The notes under the pieces were generated by a model. That model saw nothing but the letters and a program-made list of their open reading frames with translations, made no database searches and was not told the origin of the DNA. From NZ13-RE01 sp964612975 (GTDB lineage Bacteria > Dictyoglomota > Dictyoglomia > Dictyoglomales > Dictyoglomaceae), in NCBI GenBank assembly GCA_964612975.1, contig CAZTGC010000001.1, positions 310,001 to 374,000 on the forward strand: DNA of 64,000 bases. The letters run 5' to 3'. The translations under genes were made by a program, and so were the position numbers. Within the stretch, counting starts at the first letter, position 1. Every line of letters starts with the position of its first letter. This document shows positions 52,966 to 61,745 of this stretch, piece after piece.

Positions 52966-53007
52966 ATATAATGTTGAGTAATTTAGTCAATATTTTATGG
53001 AGGAAAT

Positions 53008-53445
53008 ATGTTTAAAATTTCTGCTAAATTGGACTGCAGTTTGAGAGCATTAATTCTTTTAGGAAAGAACTATGGTAAAGAAGTTTTTTCATTAAATAAA
53101 ATATCAGAAGAAGAAGGAATTTCTAAAGATTTTTTAGCACAATTAATGTTAGATTTAAAAAAAGCAAATATTGTTGAAAGTTTTAAGGGAATTAGTGGAG
53201 GGTATATATTAAAAAGGCCTCCTTCAGATATAACCCTTAAAGAGATATTTGAAGCCGTAGAGGGACCCTTAAGCATTATCAGGTGTATCCATACATCTGA
53301 AGAAATATGTAAAATACAAAATATTTGTTCCCCGAAAAGGGCATGGGAATATATTGAGAGAAGAATCCTGGAAATTTTAGAAAGTTTTACCTTAGAAGAT
53401 CTCATTATGGGAATTGAAAGAAATGAGGAGGTTATACTTTTATGA
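53008..53445 (+). CDS. Rrf2 family transcriptional regulator (IscR/SufR-like)
   Basis: The 145-residue protein has an N-terminal winged helix (KLDCSLRALILLGKNYG, SGGYILKRPPSDITL) and three cysteines, Cys93, Cys101 and Cys107, spaced as the [2Fe-2S] ligands of IscR-type regulators. It precedes sufC with a 4-base overlap, so it most likely senses Fe-S status and controls this operon. A GGAGGA site precedes the ATG. Confidence 0.92.
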   Translation: MFKISAKLDCSLRALILLGKNYGKEVFSLNKISEEEGISKDFLAQLMLDLKKANIVESFKGISGGYILKRPPSDITLKEIFEAVEGPLSIIRCIHTSEEICKIQNICSPKRAWEYIERRILEILESFTLEDLIMGIERNEEVILL

Positions 53446-54191
53446 ATAGGCCAATTTTAGAGACAAAAAATTTATGGGTAAAGGTGGGAGAAAATAATAT
53501 TATTCAAAATTTAAATTTTAAATTAAATCCAGGGATTCATATACTTTTGGGACCAAATGGGGCTGGAAAGTCTACATTATTAGGCTCCATCATGGGATTG
53601 GAAAGATTTAAAATGACTGGAGAAGTCCTTTGGAAGGATGAAAATATTACAAATTTATCCCCTGATAAAAGATTCCAAAAGGGAATATTTCTGGCTTACC
53701 AATTACCTCCAGTGGTAAGAGGAGTTAGATTGAAGGATGTAATTAAAAAGATATTAAATATTAATCCCAAAACGAACCTTCCGGAAGAGGTTTATCAATA
53801 TCTTAAAGATTTAGATCTTGATGAAGCCTTTTTAGATAGGGAGATAAACCAAGGGTTTTCAGGGGGAGAGAGAAAAAAGAGTGAGATTCTTCAAGTTTTA
53901 TTAGCAAAACCTAAACTAGCTCTTTTAGACGAGCCTGATTCAGGAGTAGATATAGACTCCTTAAAATCAATAGGTAAAGCAATTCAAAGGATTTCAAAAG
54001 AGTGTAATTTACTTATAGTTTCTCACAATCTTAAAGTATTAGACTACGTAAAACCAAATTCTGTTTTAGTTTTAATAGATGGTAAGTATATATATACCGA
54101 TGGTACAGAGATTATCCATATTATTGAGGAAAGAGGATATGATTTCTTAAGGAGGAAACTGTATGTTGAAAACTTACCTTTTGGAAATTAG
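53442..54191 (+). CDS. sufC: SUF/SMS system ATPase SufC
   Basis: SufC is the ABC-type ATPase of the SUF Fe-S cluster scaffold. The 249 residues have Walker A GPNGAGKST, a signature NQGFSGGERKKSEILQ, Walker B LALLDEPDSGVDIDSL and the switch His in VSHN. The next gene, the scaffold subunit, overlaps by 29 bases. No sufD, sufS or sufU is present, so this is a two-gene system. Confidence 0.95.
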   Translation: MNRPILETKNLWVKVGENNIIQNLNFKLNPGIHILLGPNGAGKSTLLGSIMGLERFKMTGEVLWKDENITNLSPDKRFQKGIFLAYQLPPVVRGVRLKDVIKKILNINPKTNLPEEVYQYLKDLDLDEAFLDREINQGFSGGERKKSEILQVLLAKPKLALLDEPDSGVDIDSLKSIGKAIQRISKECNLLIVSHNLKVLDYVKPNSVLVLIDGKYIYTDGTEIIHIIEERGYDFLRRKLYVENLPFGN

Positions 54192-55398
54192 AGAAAAAGC
54201 GTTAAAAGCTAAGGATAAGATGTCACCTTTTGGACCAGATATTAATTTGAAGGATTTTTTCAAAGAAGTAAATGAAGATTCTATTGAAGATCTATCTCAA
54301 TTACCTTCTGAAATTATTGAGAATATTCAATATTCTGGAATTTCACCAAATGAAGGAGATAGAGCAGGTACCTTTTTTCAAATAAATCATAGTGTAATAT
54401 ACGAAAAATTAAATAGCATTTATCAAGGTAAAATGGAAATAACCTCTATTGAAGAGGCTTTAAACAAGTACGATTGGTTAGAAGATTATTATGGAAAATT
54501 AGTTCCCCCAGATACTGATAAGTATACTGCTTGGGCAGAACTAAACCCTACAGGGGGCTATTTTATTCATATATATCCAAACCAGATAATACCATCGCCA
54601 GTTCAAGCTTGTTTATACATAAAAGAAGGAAATATAAGTCAAAATGCTCATAATATAATTATTGTAGAGGAAGGGGCAGAAGTATTTGTAACTACTGGTT
54701 GTTTAACTCACCTCAAAAACGAACCTGGAGTTCATATTGGAATATCTGAATTTTTTGTAAAAAAAGGAGCTAAATTATTTTTCACAATGATCCATAATTG
54801 GTCTGAGGAATTTCATGTGAGACCAAGGACTGTAGTTAAGGTAGAAGAAGGAGGTATATTTGTAAATAACTATATATCATTAAAACCGGTAAGATCAATT
54901 CAAAGTTTTCCCACCGCTTATGTAGAGAGAAACGGAATTGCAAGATTTTATAGTATTATATATGGAAGAAAACACTCCTATATAGATTTAGGGACAAGAA
55001 TAGTTTTAAAAGAAGAAGGAGCCCGAGGAGAAATAGTCTCAAGAATTATTGCAGATGAATCTTCTGAAATATATAGTAGAGGTGAAATTATTGGAAAGGA
55101 GAAAAAAACTAAAGGGTATTTAGATTGTAAGGGAATACTGTTAAAACCATCAGCAAAAATTTCTGCTATTCCAATCCTTACTGCTCTAAATCCTGAAAGT
55201 GAATTATCTCATGAAGCCGCTATAGGACCCATAGCAGAAGAAGAGATTGAATATTTAACAACGCGTGGTTTTAATAGAGATGAAGCTATATCAACTATAA
55301 CCCGAGGCTTTTTAAACCTAGATATTCCTGGCCTTCCAAAGGTAGCCAGAGAACAGATAAATTACACATTAGCACAACTTGAAAAAGGAGAATTATAA
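54163..55398 (+). CDS. sufB: SUF/SMS scaffold protein, SufB-like
   Basis: The 411-residue protein is a SufB/SufD-family beta-helix protein, shorter than classical SufB. It has HIGISEFFVKKGAKLFFTMI, the Cys322 in YLDCKGILL that matches the essential SufB cysteine, and His350 in SHEAAIG, matching the SufD His. It would form the scaffold alone with SufC, as a homodimer, in the minimal SMS arrangement proposed to be ancestral. An AGGAGG site precedes the ATG. The end overlaps the convergent galK end by 6 bases. Confidence 0.92.
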   Translation: MLKTYLLEIREKALKAKDKMSPFGPDINLKDFFKEVNEDSIEDLSQLPSEIIENIQYSGISPNEGDRAGTFFQINHSVIYEKLNSIYQGKMEITSIEEALNKYDWLEDYYGKLVPPDTDKYTAWAELNPTGGYFIHIYPNQIIPSPVQACLYIKEGNISQNAHNIIIVEEGAEVFVTTGCLTHLKNEPGVHIGISEFFVKKGAKLFFTMIHNWSEEFHVRPRTVVKVEEGGIFVNNYISLKPVRSIQSFPTAYVERNGIARFYSIIYGRKHSYIDLGTRIVLKEEGARGEIVSRIIADESSEIYSRGEIIGKEKKTKGYLDCKGILLKPSAKISAIPILTALNPESELSHEAAIGPIAEEEIEYLTTRGFNRDEAISTITRGFLNLDIPGLPKVAREQINYTLAQLEKGEL

Positions 55399-56541
55399 CC
55401 CTATCTCTCCTACCCCATCTGTTACTTCTAAAATCAAAATATCAGGAGGAAAACCAAATCTGAGTTTATAAGACTCTTTAATTTTTTGACACCAAAGATT
55501 AAGCATTTTGGAGGGAACAAGATTTATCGTAGAACCGCCAAATCCTCCTCCTGTCATTCTTGAGGTAAAAGCATAAAATTCATGAGCCTTTTCAAAAAGA
55601 AAGTCTAATTCTTCACAGGTAACTTCATAAAGATATCTTAAACTATTATGAGATTCCACCATATACTTATCTAATTCTTCCCATTTATTCCCCTTTAATG
55701 CATTTACGAAATTAATAACTCTCATATTTTCTTTATAAACATGTTCTACCCTTCTTTTTAAAGGATCTGGAAGAATTTTTTGAGATAAATTAAACCCTTC
55801 CTCGTCTAAATCCCTTAATGAACTTACGGGAAGATAATTTTTTAAAATTTCTAAGGCTTTTTCTCCTTCCTCTCTCCTTTTGGAGTATCCCTCTCCTGCA
55901 ATGGAATGTTTTACCTTTGTATCTACAATTACTAATTCCAAACCTTTGCTCTTTATATCAAAGGGAATGTATTCATATTCTAAACTTCTTGTATCTATTA
56001 AAAGAGCATAATCTTTTTTCCCAAAAGCTGAGATAAATTGATCCATAATACCACATCTTGCTCCTACAAATTCATTTTCAGCCCTTTGAGATAACTTAAC
56101 AATATCTATTAAGCTTAGGGGAAGCTGAAAATATTCCTTTAATCCATAGGAAACAGAAACTTCATATGCTGCAGAACTTGATAATCCTGCACCTATGGGA
56201 ATTTCACTATATATATACCCATCAAAACCCGGAATATCTCCAACCTTTTCCTTTATTTCCTTCAAAACTCCCTGTAAATAATTAGCCCATGAACAGTCAT
56301 TGTTATATTCAATTTTATCTATACTAAATTCAAAAGATTGAGAAAAATTTTCAGAATATATTCTAACTTTTTTATTTTTATTTTCTTTTAAATAAAAATA
56401 AAAATACTTGTTTATTGCACAAGGAAGAACATATCCTAGATGGTAATCTGTATGCTCTCCAATAAGATTTACTCTTCCTGGTGCTCTAAAACCTCTTACT
56501 TTTTCAGTATTTCCAAAAAATTCCTTTAATTTCTCCTTCAT
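55393..56541 (-). CDS. galK: galactokinase
   Basis: GalK phosphorylates galactose at C1. The 382-residue GHMP-family protein has the galactose-binding signature GRVNLIGEHTDYHLGYVLPC, the ATP loop IPIGAGLSSSAAYEVSVS and the C-terminal TGGGFGGSTINLV. It is the last gene of the long rpsB operon, 3 bases after galT. No galE or dedicated regulator is in the window. Confidence 0.96.
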   Translation of the reverse strand: MKEKLKEFFGNTEKVRGFRAPGRVNLIGEHTDYHLGYVLPCAINKYFYFYLKENKNKKVRIYSENFSQSFEFSIDKIEYNNDCSWANYLQGVLKEIKEKVGDIPGFDGYIYSEIPIGAGLSSSAAYEVSVSYGLKEYFQLPLSLIDIVKLSQRAENEFVGARCGIMDQFISAFGKKDYALLIDTRSLEYEYIPFDIKSKGLELVIVDTKVKHSIAGEGYSKRREEGEKALEILKNYLPVSSLRDLDEEGFNLSQKILPDPLKRRVEHVYKENMRVINFVNALKGNKWEELDKYMVESHNSLRYLYEVTCEELDFLFEKAHEFYAFTSRMTGGGFGGSTINLVPSKMLNLWCQKIKESYKLRFGFPPDILILEVTDGVGEIGL

Positions 56542-56544
56542 TAT

Positions 56545-57504
56545 TTATAACCTCCCTATGGAATCTCTCAAAAGTTTAGCAGAATCCTCAGGAGCTAAAG
56601 GATTGATAAAGGTACCTGCTCCTGATTCCACACTCGCAAGATACTTAATTTTATCTTTATCTCTATGAAGGGAATAAAATTCAATATGAAAATGATAAAA
56701 GGGATAATTTCCTTTTGAAGGTTTTTGATGGAGAACCATCATATATGAGAAATTAAAACCATATACATTATCATAAGCTTTAGCAATTTTCTGTATTATC
56801 TCAGCTAAATACATTTTTTCTCCATAGGTCATTTCAGAGAGAGAACCTAAATGTCTATTAGAATAAATATGTAATTCAAAGGGATATCTACCAAAAAAAG
56901 GCATAAAGGCTGTAAAATATTTATTTTCATAAACCAATCTATCCTTTTCATTTTTCTCCTTATCTAATATAGAGCAAAAAAGACATTTATTATTTTTGTC
57001 ATAATATTCCTTTGAGGAAGTTAACTCTCTTTCGATTATTGGGGGAATAAAGGGGAAAGCATAGATTTGTCCATGGGGATGATGTAAACTCACCCCAATT
57101 ATTTCCCCTCTATTTTCAAAAATAAACACATATTTTATAAATTCTAAAGAACTTAAATCCTTAAATCTATCCTCCCAAACTAATACTAGCTTTTCAATTT
57201 GTTCTAAGGGCATTCTAGATACCGAAGAATCATGATCCATGGTATATAAAACTACCTCACAGACTCCCTGTCCCCCTTTTAGTTTGTAAATTTCATCTTC
57301 AAAGGGAATCACATCATATGTTTCTTTCGTTAAAGATGGAAATCTATTTTCAAAGACTAAGAGATCATAAGGCTTTGGAACTTCAATTCCCCCATAACAT
57401 AAAGGACACTCCTTCCTTGGTGGAAGCACAGGTCTTTCTTGAACCTTTCCAGCTACAATAATCCACTCTTTTAAAAATGGATGCCATCTTAAATCACTAC
57501 TCAT
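56545..57504 (-). CDS. galT: galactose-1-phosphate uridylyltransferase
   Basis: The 319-residue HIT-superfamily enzyme swaps UMP between UDP-glucose and galactose-1-phosphate. It has the zinc-type CPLCYGG, the catalytic HHPHGQIYAFP motif with its HxHGQ core, a second CLFCSIL pair, and HFHIEFYSL near the C-terminus. It pairs with galK in the Leloir pathway. The small 33-residue gene upstream overlaps its start by 8 bases. Confidence 0.95.
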   Translation of the reverse strand: MSSDLRWHPFLKEWIIVAGKVQERPVLPPRKECPLCYGGIEVPKPYDLLVFENRFPSLTKETYDVIPFEDEIYKLKGGQGVCEVVLYTMDHDSSVSRMPLEQIEKLVLVWEDRFKDLSSLEFIKYVFIFENRGEIIGVSLHHPHGQIYAFPFIPPIIERELTSSKEYYDKNNKCLFCSILDKEKNEKDRLVYENKYFTAFMPFFGRYPFELHIYSNRHLGSLSEMTYGEKMYLAEIIQKIAKAYDNVYGFNFSYMMVLHQKPSKGNYPFYHFHIEFYSLHRDKDKIKYLASVESGAGTFINPLAPEDSAKLLRDSIGRL

Positions 57505-57598
57505 CCTTTACCTCTCCTTCTAGTTCAAAGTCGTAATAATACATTAGTCTTCCATCTTCTTTTTTTTCTATTCTTTTTATCATTTTCCATTTTCTCAT
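57497..57598 (-). CDS. 33-residue small protein upstream of galT
   Basis: A short reading frame with a strong GGGAGGA site about 8 bases before its ATG overlaps the galT start by 8 bases. The product is Lys/Glu/Tyr-rich (MRKWKMIKRIEKK, then GRLMYYYDFELEG). The ribosome site, spacing and coupling argue that it is real. I do not recognise a family and cannot state a function. It could act simply as a coupling leader for galT. Confidence 0.6.
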   Translation of the reverse strand: MRKWKMIKRIEKKEDGRLMYYYDFELEGEVKDE

Positions 57599-57614
57599 AG
57601 AAAATTCCTCCCTA

Positions 57615-58757
57615 TTAACTATACTTCTTTAATAATTTTATAACTTCTTTTTCAGTCCAATCCATTAAATTAAACAAGTCTTCTTCACATTCTATTTCAG
57701 TTTTTCCTTTCCAATTTTCCATTATTTTAATTATTAATGGAACTATCTGGGAAAACTTTATCCTTTTCTTTAAAAAGTAAGAAACAAGAATTTCATCAGA
57801 GATAGCAAGAATAGCTGGGTAAATATCTCCTCTCTTAACTACTTCGTATAAATAGTTAATGATGGGAAAAGCCCTATCATCTACTGGATAAAATTCCAAT
57901 TTTATTTTACTCAAATCAAGTTGTTCCCATTTAAAATTTATTCTTTTAGGATAGAAAAGTGCATATTGGATGGCAAATTTCATATTTGTGGGAGAAAGAT
58001 AAGCCATAAAAGAACCATCAACAAACTCAACAATTCCATGGATAATACTTTGGGGATGAATAAGAACATCAATTTTTTCATAAGGTAAATCAAAAAGATA
58101 ATGAGCTTCTATAATCTCTAAAGCCTTATTTACAAGATTCGCAGAATCAATAGTAGTCTTCTTTCCCATTTTCCATCGAGGATGATTTAAGACTTCCTCT
58201 AATTTTACCTCTTCTATATATTTTTCCTCTTTTCCGAAAAAGGGACCTCCTGATGCAGTTAATATTATTTTTTCAACTTCTTTTTCTCTGTTTAAAAGAA
58301 GTTGAAAGATAGCACTATGTTCACTATCTATAGGAATTATTTCGGAATTTGAGTCTTTAAGCCAGCTCTTTAAAAATTTTCCACCCATGACAATCACTTC
58401 CTTTGTTGCTAAGGCAATTTTTTTGTTTTTTAATATTGCTTTTTTTGTAGGATAAATTGCCTCAATTCCAGAAATTGCTATTATAACTAAATCTGATTCC
58501 TCTAAACCTGCTAAAATTTCTATCCCTTTTCTTCCAAAAAAAATCTGAGGATTATAGGTAAAAGAAAGAGTTTCTATCTGAGGATTATAAATAGCTAAAT
58601 AAGGAGGTTTAAATTCTTCCGCTAAATTTTTTAATACTGAGATATTTTCTTTAACTGCTAATCCTGTTATTTCAAATTTATCTCTGTGTTCTCTTATTAT
58701 TTCAAGGGTCTGTAGTCCTATAGAACCTGAAGCTCCAAGAATTACCACTTTCTTCAT
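57615..58757 (-). CDS. dxr: 1-deoxy-D-xylulose 5-phosphate reductoisomerase
   Basis: Dxr makes MEP, the committed step of non-mevalonate isoprenoid synthesis, with NADPH. The 380-residue protein has the Rossmann GASGSIGLQTLEIIREH, the metal/substrate segment PIDSEHSAIFQLL, SGGPFFG and HPRWKMGKKTTIDSANL. It lies after cdsA (4-base overlap). This fits its usual place downstream of uppS-cdsA, linking isoprenoid precursors to undecaprenyl-phosphate. Confidence 0.96.
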   Translation of the reverse strand: MKKVVILGASGSIGLQTLEIIREHRDKFEITGLAVKENISVLKNLAEEFKPPYLAIYNPQIETLSFTYNPQIFFGRKGIEILAGLEESDLVIIAISGIEAIYPTKKAILKNKKIALATKEVIVMGGKFLKSWLKDSNSEIIPIDSEHSAIFQLLLNREKEVEKIILTASGGPFFGKEEKYIEEVKLEEVLNHPRWKMGKKTTIDSANLVNKALEIIEAHYLFDLPYEKIDVLIHPQSIIHGIVEFVDGSFMAYLSPTNMKFAIQYALFYPKRINFKWEQLDLSKIKLEFYPVDDRAFPIINYLYEVVKRGDIYPAILAISDEILVSYFLKKRIKFSQIVPLIIKIMENWKGKTEIECEEDLFNLMDWTEKEVIKLLKKYS

Positions 58758-59533
58758 AATCTTAATAGGGAAAGAAAATAGTAAACTGTTGGTATAGCAA
58801 AAAGAAGACTATCAAATCTATCTAAAACTCCTCCATGTCCAGGAAGAAGTGAGGAAGTATCCTTTACTCCAATTTCTCTCTTTAACATTGACTCTACCAA
58901 GTCTCCTAATTGTCCCATAATACTCACTACAATTCCAAGAATTATAGTAGATAAGGGCCTCCAAGAATAAATATAGGAAAATATTAAAGAAGTTAAACCA
59001 GAAAAGATAATACTGACTATTGTTCCCTCAATAGTTTTCTTAGGACTAATAGAAGGAGCCAAGGGATGTTTTCCAAAAGTTTTTCCTATAAAAAATGCAG
59101 ACGTATCAGAAATCCAAACTAAAATAAATGTGAAACAACAAATTTTTTCTCCATTGGGTAAATTTCTTAGCATTAAAAGATATCCTAAGAGGAAGGGAAT
59201 ATAAAAAAATCCTAAGAAGGTCAAAGAAAGATCGGCAATAGATTTTCTTCTTCGAAAAAGCTTATATATAAATAAAACTAAGATTAGGAAAGGTAAGAAA
59301 ATTATTAAAGCTCTTTTCGAACCAAAATAAATGAAAGTTAAATAGAGGAGTCCTAAAATTATTCCTTCTAACTTTAAAGGTCTAAATTTGTATCTTTCTA
59401 AAAGGGTATAGAATTCTAATAAACCAAAACCCCCTAAAATCATTACAAGGATAAACAATATTTGCCCCCCCATATGTATAGTCCAAAGAACAAGAGGAAT
59501 ACCCCAAAGTCCCGTAATTATCCTCTCTAACAC
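58754..59533 (-). CDS. cdsA: phosphatidate cytidylyltransferase
   Basis: CdsA makes CDP-diacylglycerol for phospholipid synthesis. The 259-residue protein has about seven to eight membrane helices and the C-terminal signature VSIMGQLGDLVESMLKREIG followed by KDTSSLLPGHGGVLDRFDS. The start codon is GTG at 59533, immediately after the uppS stop. Confidence 0.94.
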   Translation of the reverse strand: MLERIITGLWGIPLVLWTIHMGGQILFILVMILGGFGLLEFYTLLERYKFRPLKLEGIILGLLYLTFIYFGSKRALIIFLPFLILVLFIYKLFRRRKSIADLSLTFLGFFYIPFLLGYLLMLRNLPNGEKICCFTFILVWISDTSAFFIGKTFGKHPLAPSISPKKTIEGTIVSIIFSGLTSLIFSYIYSWRPLSTIILGIVVSIMGQLGDLVESMLKREIGVKDTSSLLPGHGGVLDRFDSLLFAIPTVYYFLSLLRL

Positions 59534-60253
59534 CTATAATCCTCCAAAACGTCTTTTTCTTTGCGCATATTCTAAGCATGCTTGCTTTAAATCTTCCTCA
59601 TTAAAATCGGGCCAATATTTATTTGTAAACCAAAGCTCAGTATATGCCAATTGCCAAAGAAGAAAATTGCTTATCCTATATTCTCCACTGGTTCTTATAA
59701 GAAGATCAGGATCAGGAAGATCATAGGTAGAGAGATATTTATAAAAATTTTCTATACTAATTTCCTCTAAGGAAATTTTTTTCTCAATTACATCAGAAGC
59801 AATTTTTTTACATGCAGAAACAATATCCCATCTTCCTCCATAGTTTAATGCAACAGTAACTATCCCTTTACTTCCATATTGTGTTTCATTAACAACCCTT
59901 CCAATTCTTTCTTGAAGATAGGAAGGAATATCAGAAATATTCCCTATAACCTTCAGTTGAATTCCATTCTCAATTAATTTATCTTTGAATTTATCAATAC
60001 TTTCATCTAAGATTCTCATCAATCCTTCTACTTCGTCCCTTGGTCTTTTCCAATTCTCTGTTGAAAAGGCAAAAAAGGTTAAATAAGGAATACCCCATCT
60101 AAATCCCACTTCTGAGATTCTTTCCACAACTAAAGCTCCTTCCCTATGTCCCACAATTCTGGGAAGCATTCTTTGCTGAGCCCATCTTCCATTTCCATCC
60201 ATTATGAAGGCAACATGCTTTGGAAGTTTATCTTTGGAAATTTCAATCTCCAT
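59534..60253 (-). CDS. uppS: undecaprenyl diphosphate synthase (isoprenyl transferase)
   Basis: UppS makes the C55 lipid carrier for peptidoglycan. The 239 residues contain the cis-prenyltransferase motifs HVAFIMDGNGRWAQQR, FFAFSTENWKRP, and near the C-terminus DLLIRTSGEYRISNFLLWQ followed by AYTELWFT. The start overlaps the stop of the preceding small gene by 1 base. Confidence 0.96.
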   Translation of the reverse strand: MEIEISKDKLPKHVAFIMDGNGRWAQQRMLPRIVGHREGALVVERISEVGFRWGIPYLTFFAFSTENWKRPRDEVEGLMRILDESIDKFKDKLIENGIQLKVIGNISDIPSYLQERIGRVVNETQYGSKGIVTVALNYGGRWDIVSACKKIASDVIEKKISLEEISIENFYKYLSTYDLPDPDLLIRTSGEYRISNFLLWQLAYTELWFTNKYWPDFNEEDLKQACLEYAQRKRRFGGL

Positions 60254-60444
60254 TATTTTCTCTCTTGATAATTTTCATAGGATAAAATAAAAAACCATTT
60301 TCCATCTTCATATCTTTCCATTATAACCCGCAAATCTCCAAAGGCTTCCTGTGATAAAAAGGGGTAATCTAACTCATATCTTATTTTTTCTTTTGATATA
60401 ATTTTAAGAACATCTCCTATTTTCCATCCAAGAAAGTCTTCCAT
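60253..60444 (-). CDS. 63-residue protein between frr and uppS
   Basis: The 63-residue protein begins MEDFLGWKIGDVLKII and ends with DGKWFFILSYENYQERK. The G-W-x4-VLKII start and the central GDLRVI suggest a compact beta-alpha-beta domain resembling a PASTA unit. Small proteins of this kind occur at the same position in some clostridial and thermophilic genomes, from memory. It has 1-base couplings to both neighbours, which supports expression. The function is unknown. Confidence 0.7.
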   Translation of the reverse strand: MEDFLGWKIGDVLKIISKEKIRYELDYPFLSQEAFGDLRVIMERYEDGKWFFILSYENYQERK

Positions 60445-60445
60445 A

Positions 60446-61003
60446 TTAAATTTCCATAATCTCTTTTTCTTTTATGGATAATAATTTGTCTATTTCATTG
60501 ATATATTTATCAGTTAACTTCTGTAATTCATCCTGTAATCTATGAAATTCATCTTCTGAAATTTTACCTTCTTGTTTTTCTTTTTTAAAAGTTTCTAAAT
60601 AATCTCTTCTAATATTTCTTATTGCCACCCTTCCATTTTCGGCCTCTTTGTGAACAATCTTTACCAGCTCTTTTCTTCTTTCTTCAGATAATGGTGGAAA
60701 ATTAACCCGAATTACCTGTCCATCATTTTGGGGATTTAATCCAAGATTTGATTTTAAAATTGATCTCTCAATTTCATGAAGAATATTCTTATCCCATGGC
60801 TGAATTACTATAGTTCTACTATCACTTATTTTCAATGAGGCAACTTGATTTAAAGGCATCATATTGCTATAATAATTAACTTTTATATCATCAAAAAGGC
60901 TAATAGATGGCTTTCCTGTTCTAATACCCTGAAATTCCTTCTTTACAGCTTCTATAGTCTTTTTCATTCTCTCTTCAATTTCTTTAAAGCTTTCTTTACC
61001 CAT
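60446..61003 (-). CDS. frr: ribosome recycling factor
   Basis: Frr, with EF-G, splits post-termination ribosomes. The 185 residues match the family length exactly. It shows RTGKPSISLFDDIKVNYY, the MPLNQVASLKISDSRTIVIQPWD core, RVNFPPLSEERRKELVK and a charged C-terminal helix. It is 22 bases downstream of pyrH, the usual order rpsB-tsf-pyrH-frr. Confidence 0.97.
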   Translation of the reverse strand: MGKESFKEIEERMKKTIEAVKKEFQGIRTGKPSISLFDDIKVNYYSNMMPLNQVASLKISDSRTIVIQPWDKNILHEIERSILKSNLGLNPQNDGQVIRVNFPPLSEERRKELVKIVHKEAENGRVAIRNIRRDYLETFKKEKQEGKISEDEFHRLQDELQKLTDKYINEIDKLLSIKEKEIMEI

Positions 61004-61025
61004 ATTTATCCCCCCTATTTATTAT

Positions 61026-61742
61026 TTAAGGTCCTATATATGTTCCTATTTTTTCTCCCATGATAATCCCTTTCAAATTCCCCTTTTCAGACATAGAAAA
61101 AACTATTATAGGAATCTTGTTTTCCATTGATAAGGAAACAGCAGTAGCATCTAAGGCATTTAATCTTAATTTAAGAAAGTCAAGGGCATTAATGGTGTCA
61201 AATTTCTTAGCATTAGGATTTAAAAAGGGATCTTCAGTGTATACACCATCAACTTTTGTTTCCTTTAAAATTACTTCTGCTTTTATCTCGGATGCTCTTA
61301 AAACTGCTGCTGTATCGGTTGTAAAAAATGGATTTCCAGTTCCTGCAGCGAAAATTACTATTCTTCCTTTTTCTAAATGTCTTATTGCCCTTCTACGAAT
61401 AAAAGGTTCTGCAATTTGTCTCATCTCTATTGCAGTTTGGACTCTAGTATTTATCCCTAATCTTTCCAAAGCATCCTGAAGAGCTAGAGCATTTATAACT
61501 GTAGCCAGCATTCCCATATAATCTGCAGTAGCCCTATCTATACCCAAGCTTTTGCTTTCTCTTCCCCTAAAAAAATTTCCGCCTCCCACTACAATTCCTA
61601 CTTCTACACCTAAATCATGAACCTCTTTTATATCTTGAGCAATTTGATAGACACTTGTAGGATCTAATCCAAATCCCTGAGAGCCACTAAAAATCTCCCC
61701 TGAAATCTTTAATAAAATCCTTTTAAATTTTGGTAATGTCAT
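61026..61742 (-). CDS. pyrH: uridylate kinase
   Basis: PyrH phosphorylates UMP to UDP. The 238-residue amino acid kinase-family protein begins LPKFKRILLKISGEIFSG. It contains GIVVGGGNFFRG, ADYMGMLATVINALALQDAL and RNPFFTTDTAA-like GTGNPFFTTDTAAVLRA. It lies 3 bases after tsf, as in most bacteria. Confidence 0.97.
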   Translation of the reverse strand: MTLPKFKRILLKISGEIFSGSQGFGLDPTSVYQIAQDIKEVHDLGVEVGIVVGGGNFFRGRESKSLGIDRATADYMGMLATVINALALQDALERLGINTRVQTAIEMRQIAEPFIRRRAIRHLEKGRIVIFAAGTGNPFFTTDTAAVLRASEIKAEVILKETKVDGVYTEDPFLNPNAKKFDTINALDFLKLRLNALDATAVSLSMENKIPIIVFSMSEKGNLKGIIMGEKIGTYIGP

Positions 61743-61745
61743 AGA

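Noticed and set aside
51786..53007. Possible replication origin next to dnaN
   Set aside because: The dnaN-recF-gyrB cluster is suggestive, but dnaA is absent and I see no DnaA-box cluster or AT-rich unwinding repeats in the short intergenic region.
61060..61479. Plus-strand open frame antisense to pyrH
   Set aside because: It is the antisense shadow of a highly conserved gene and has no ribosome site or promoter.
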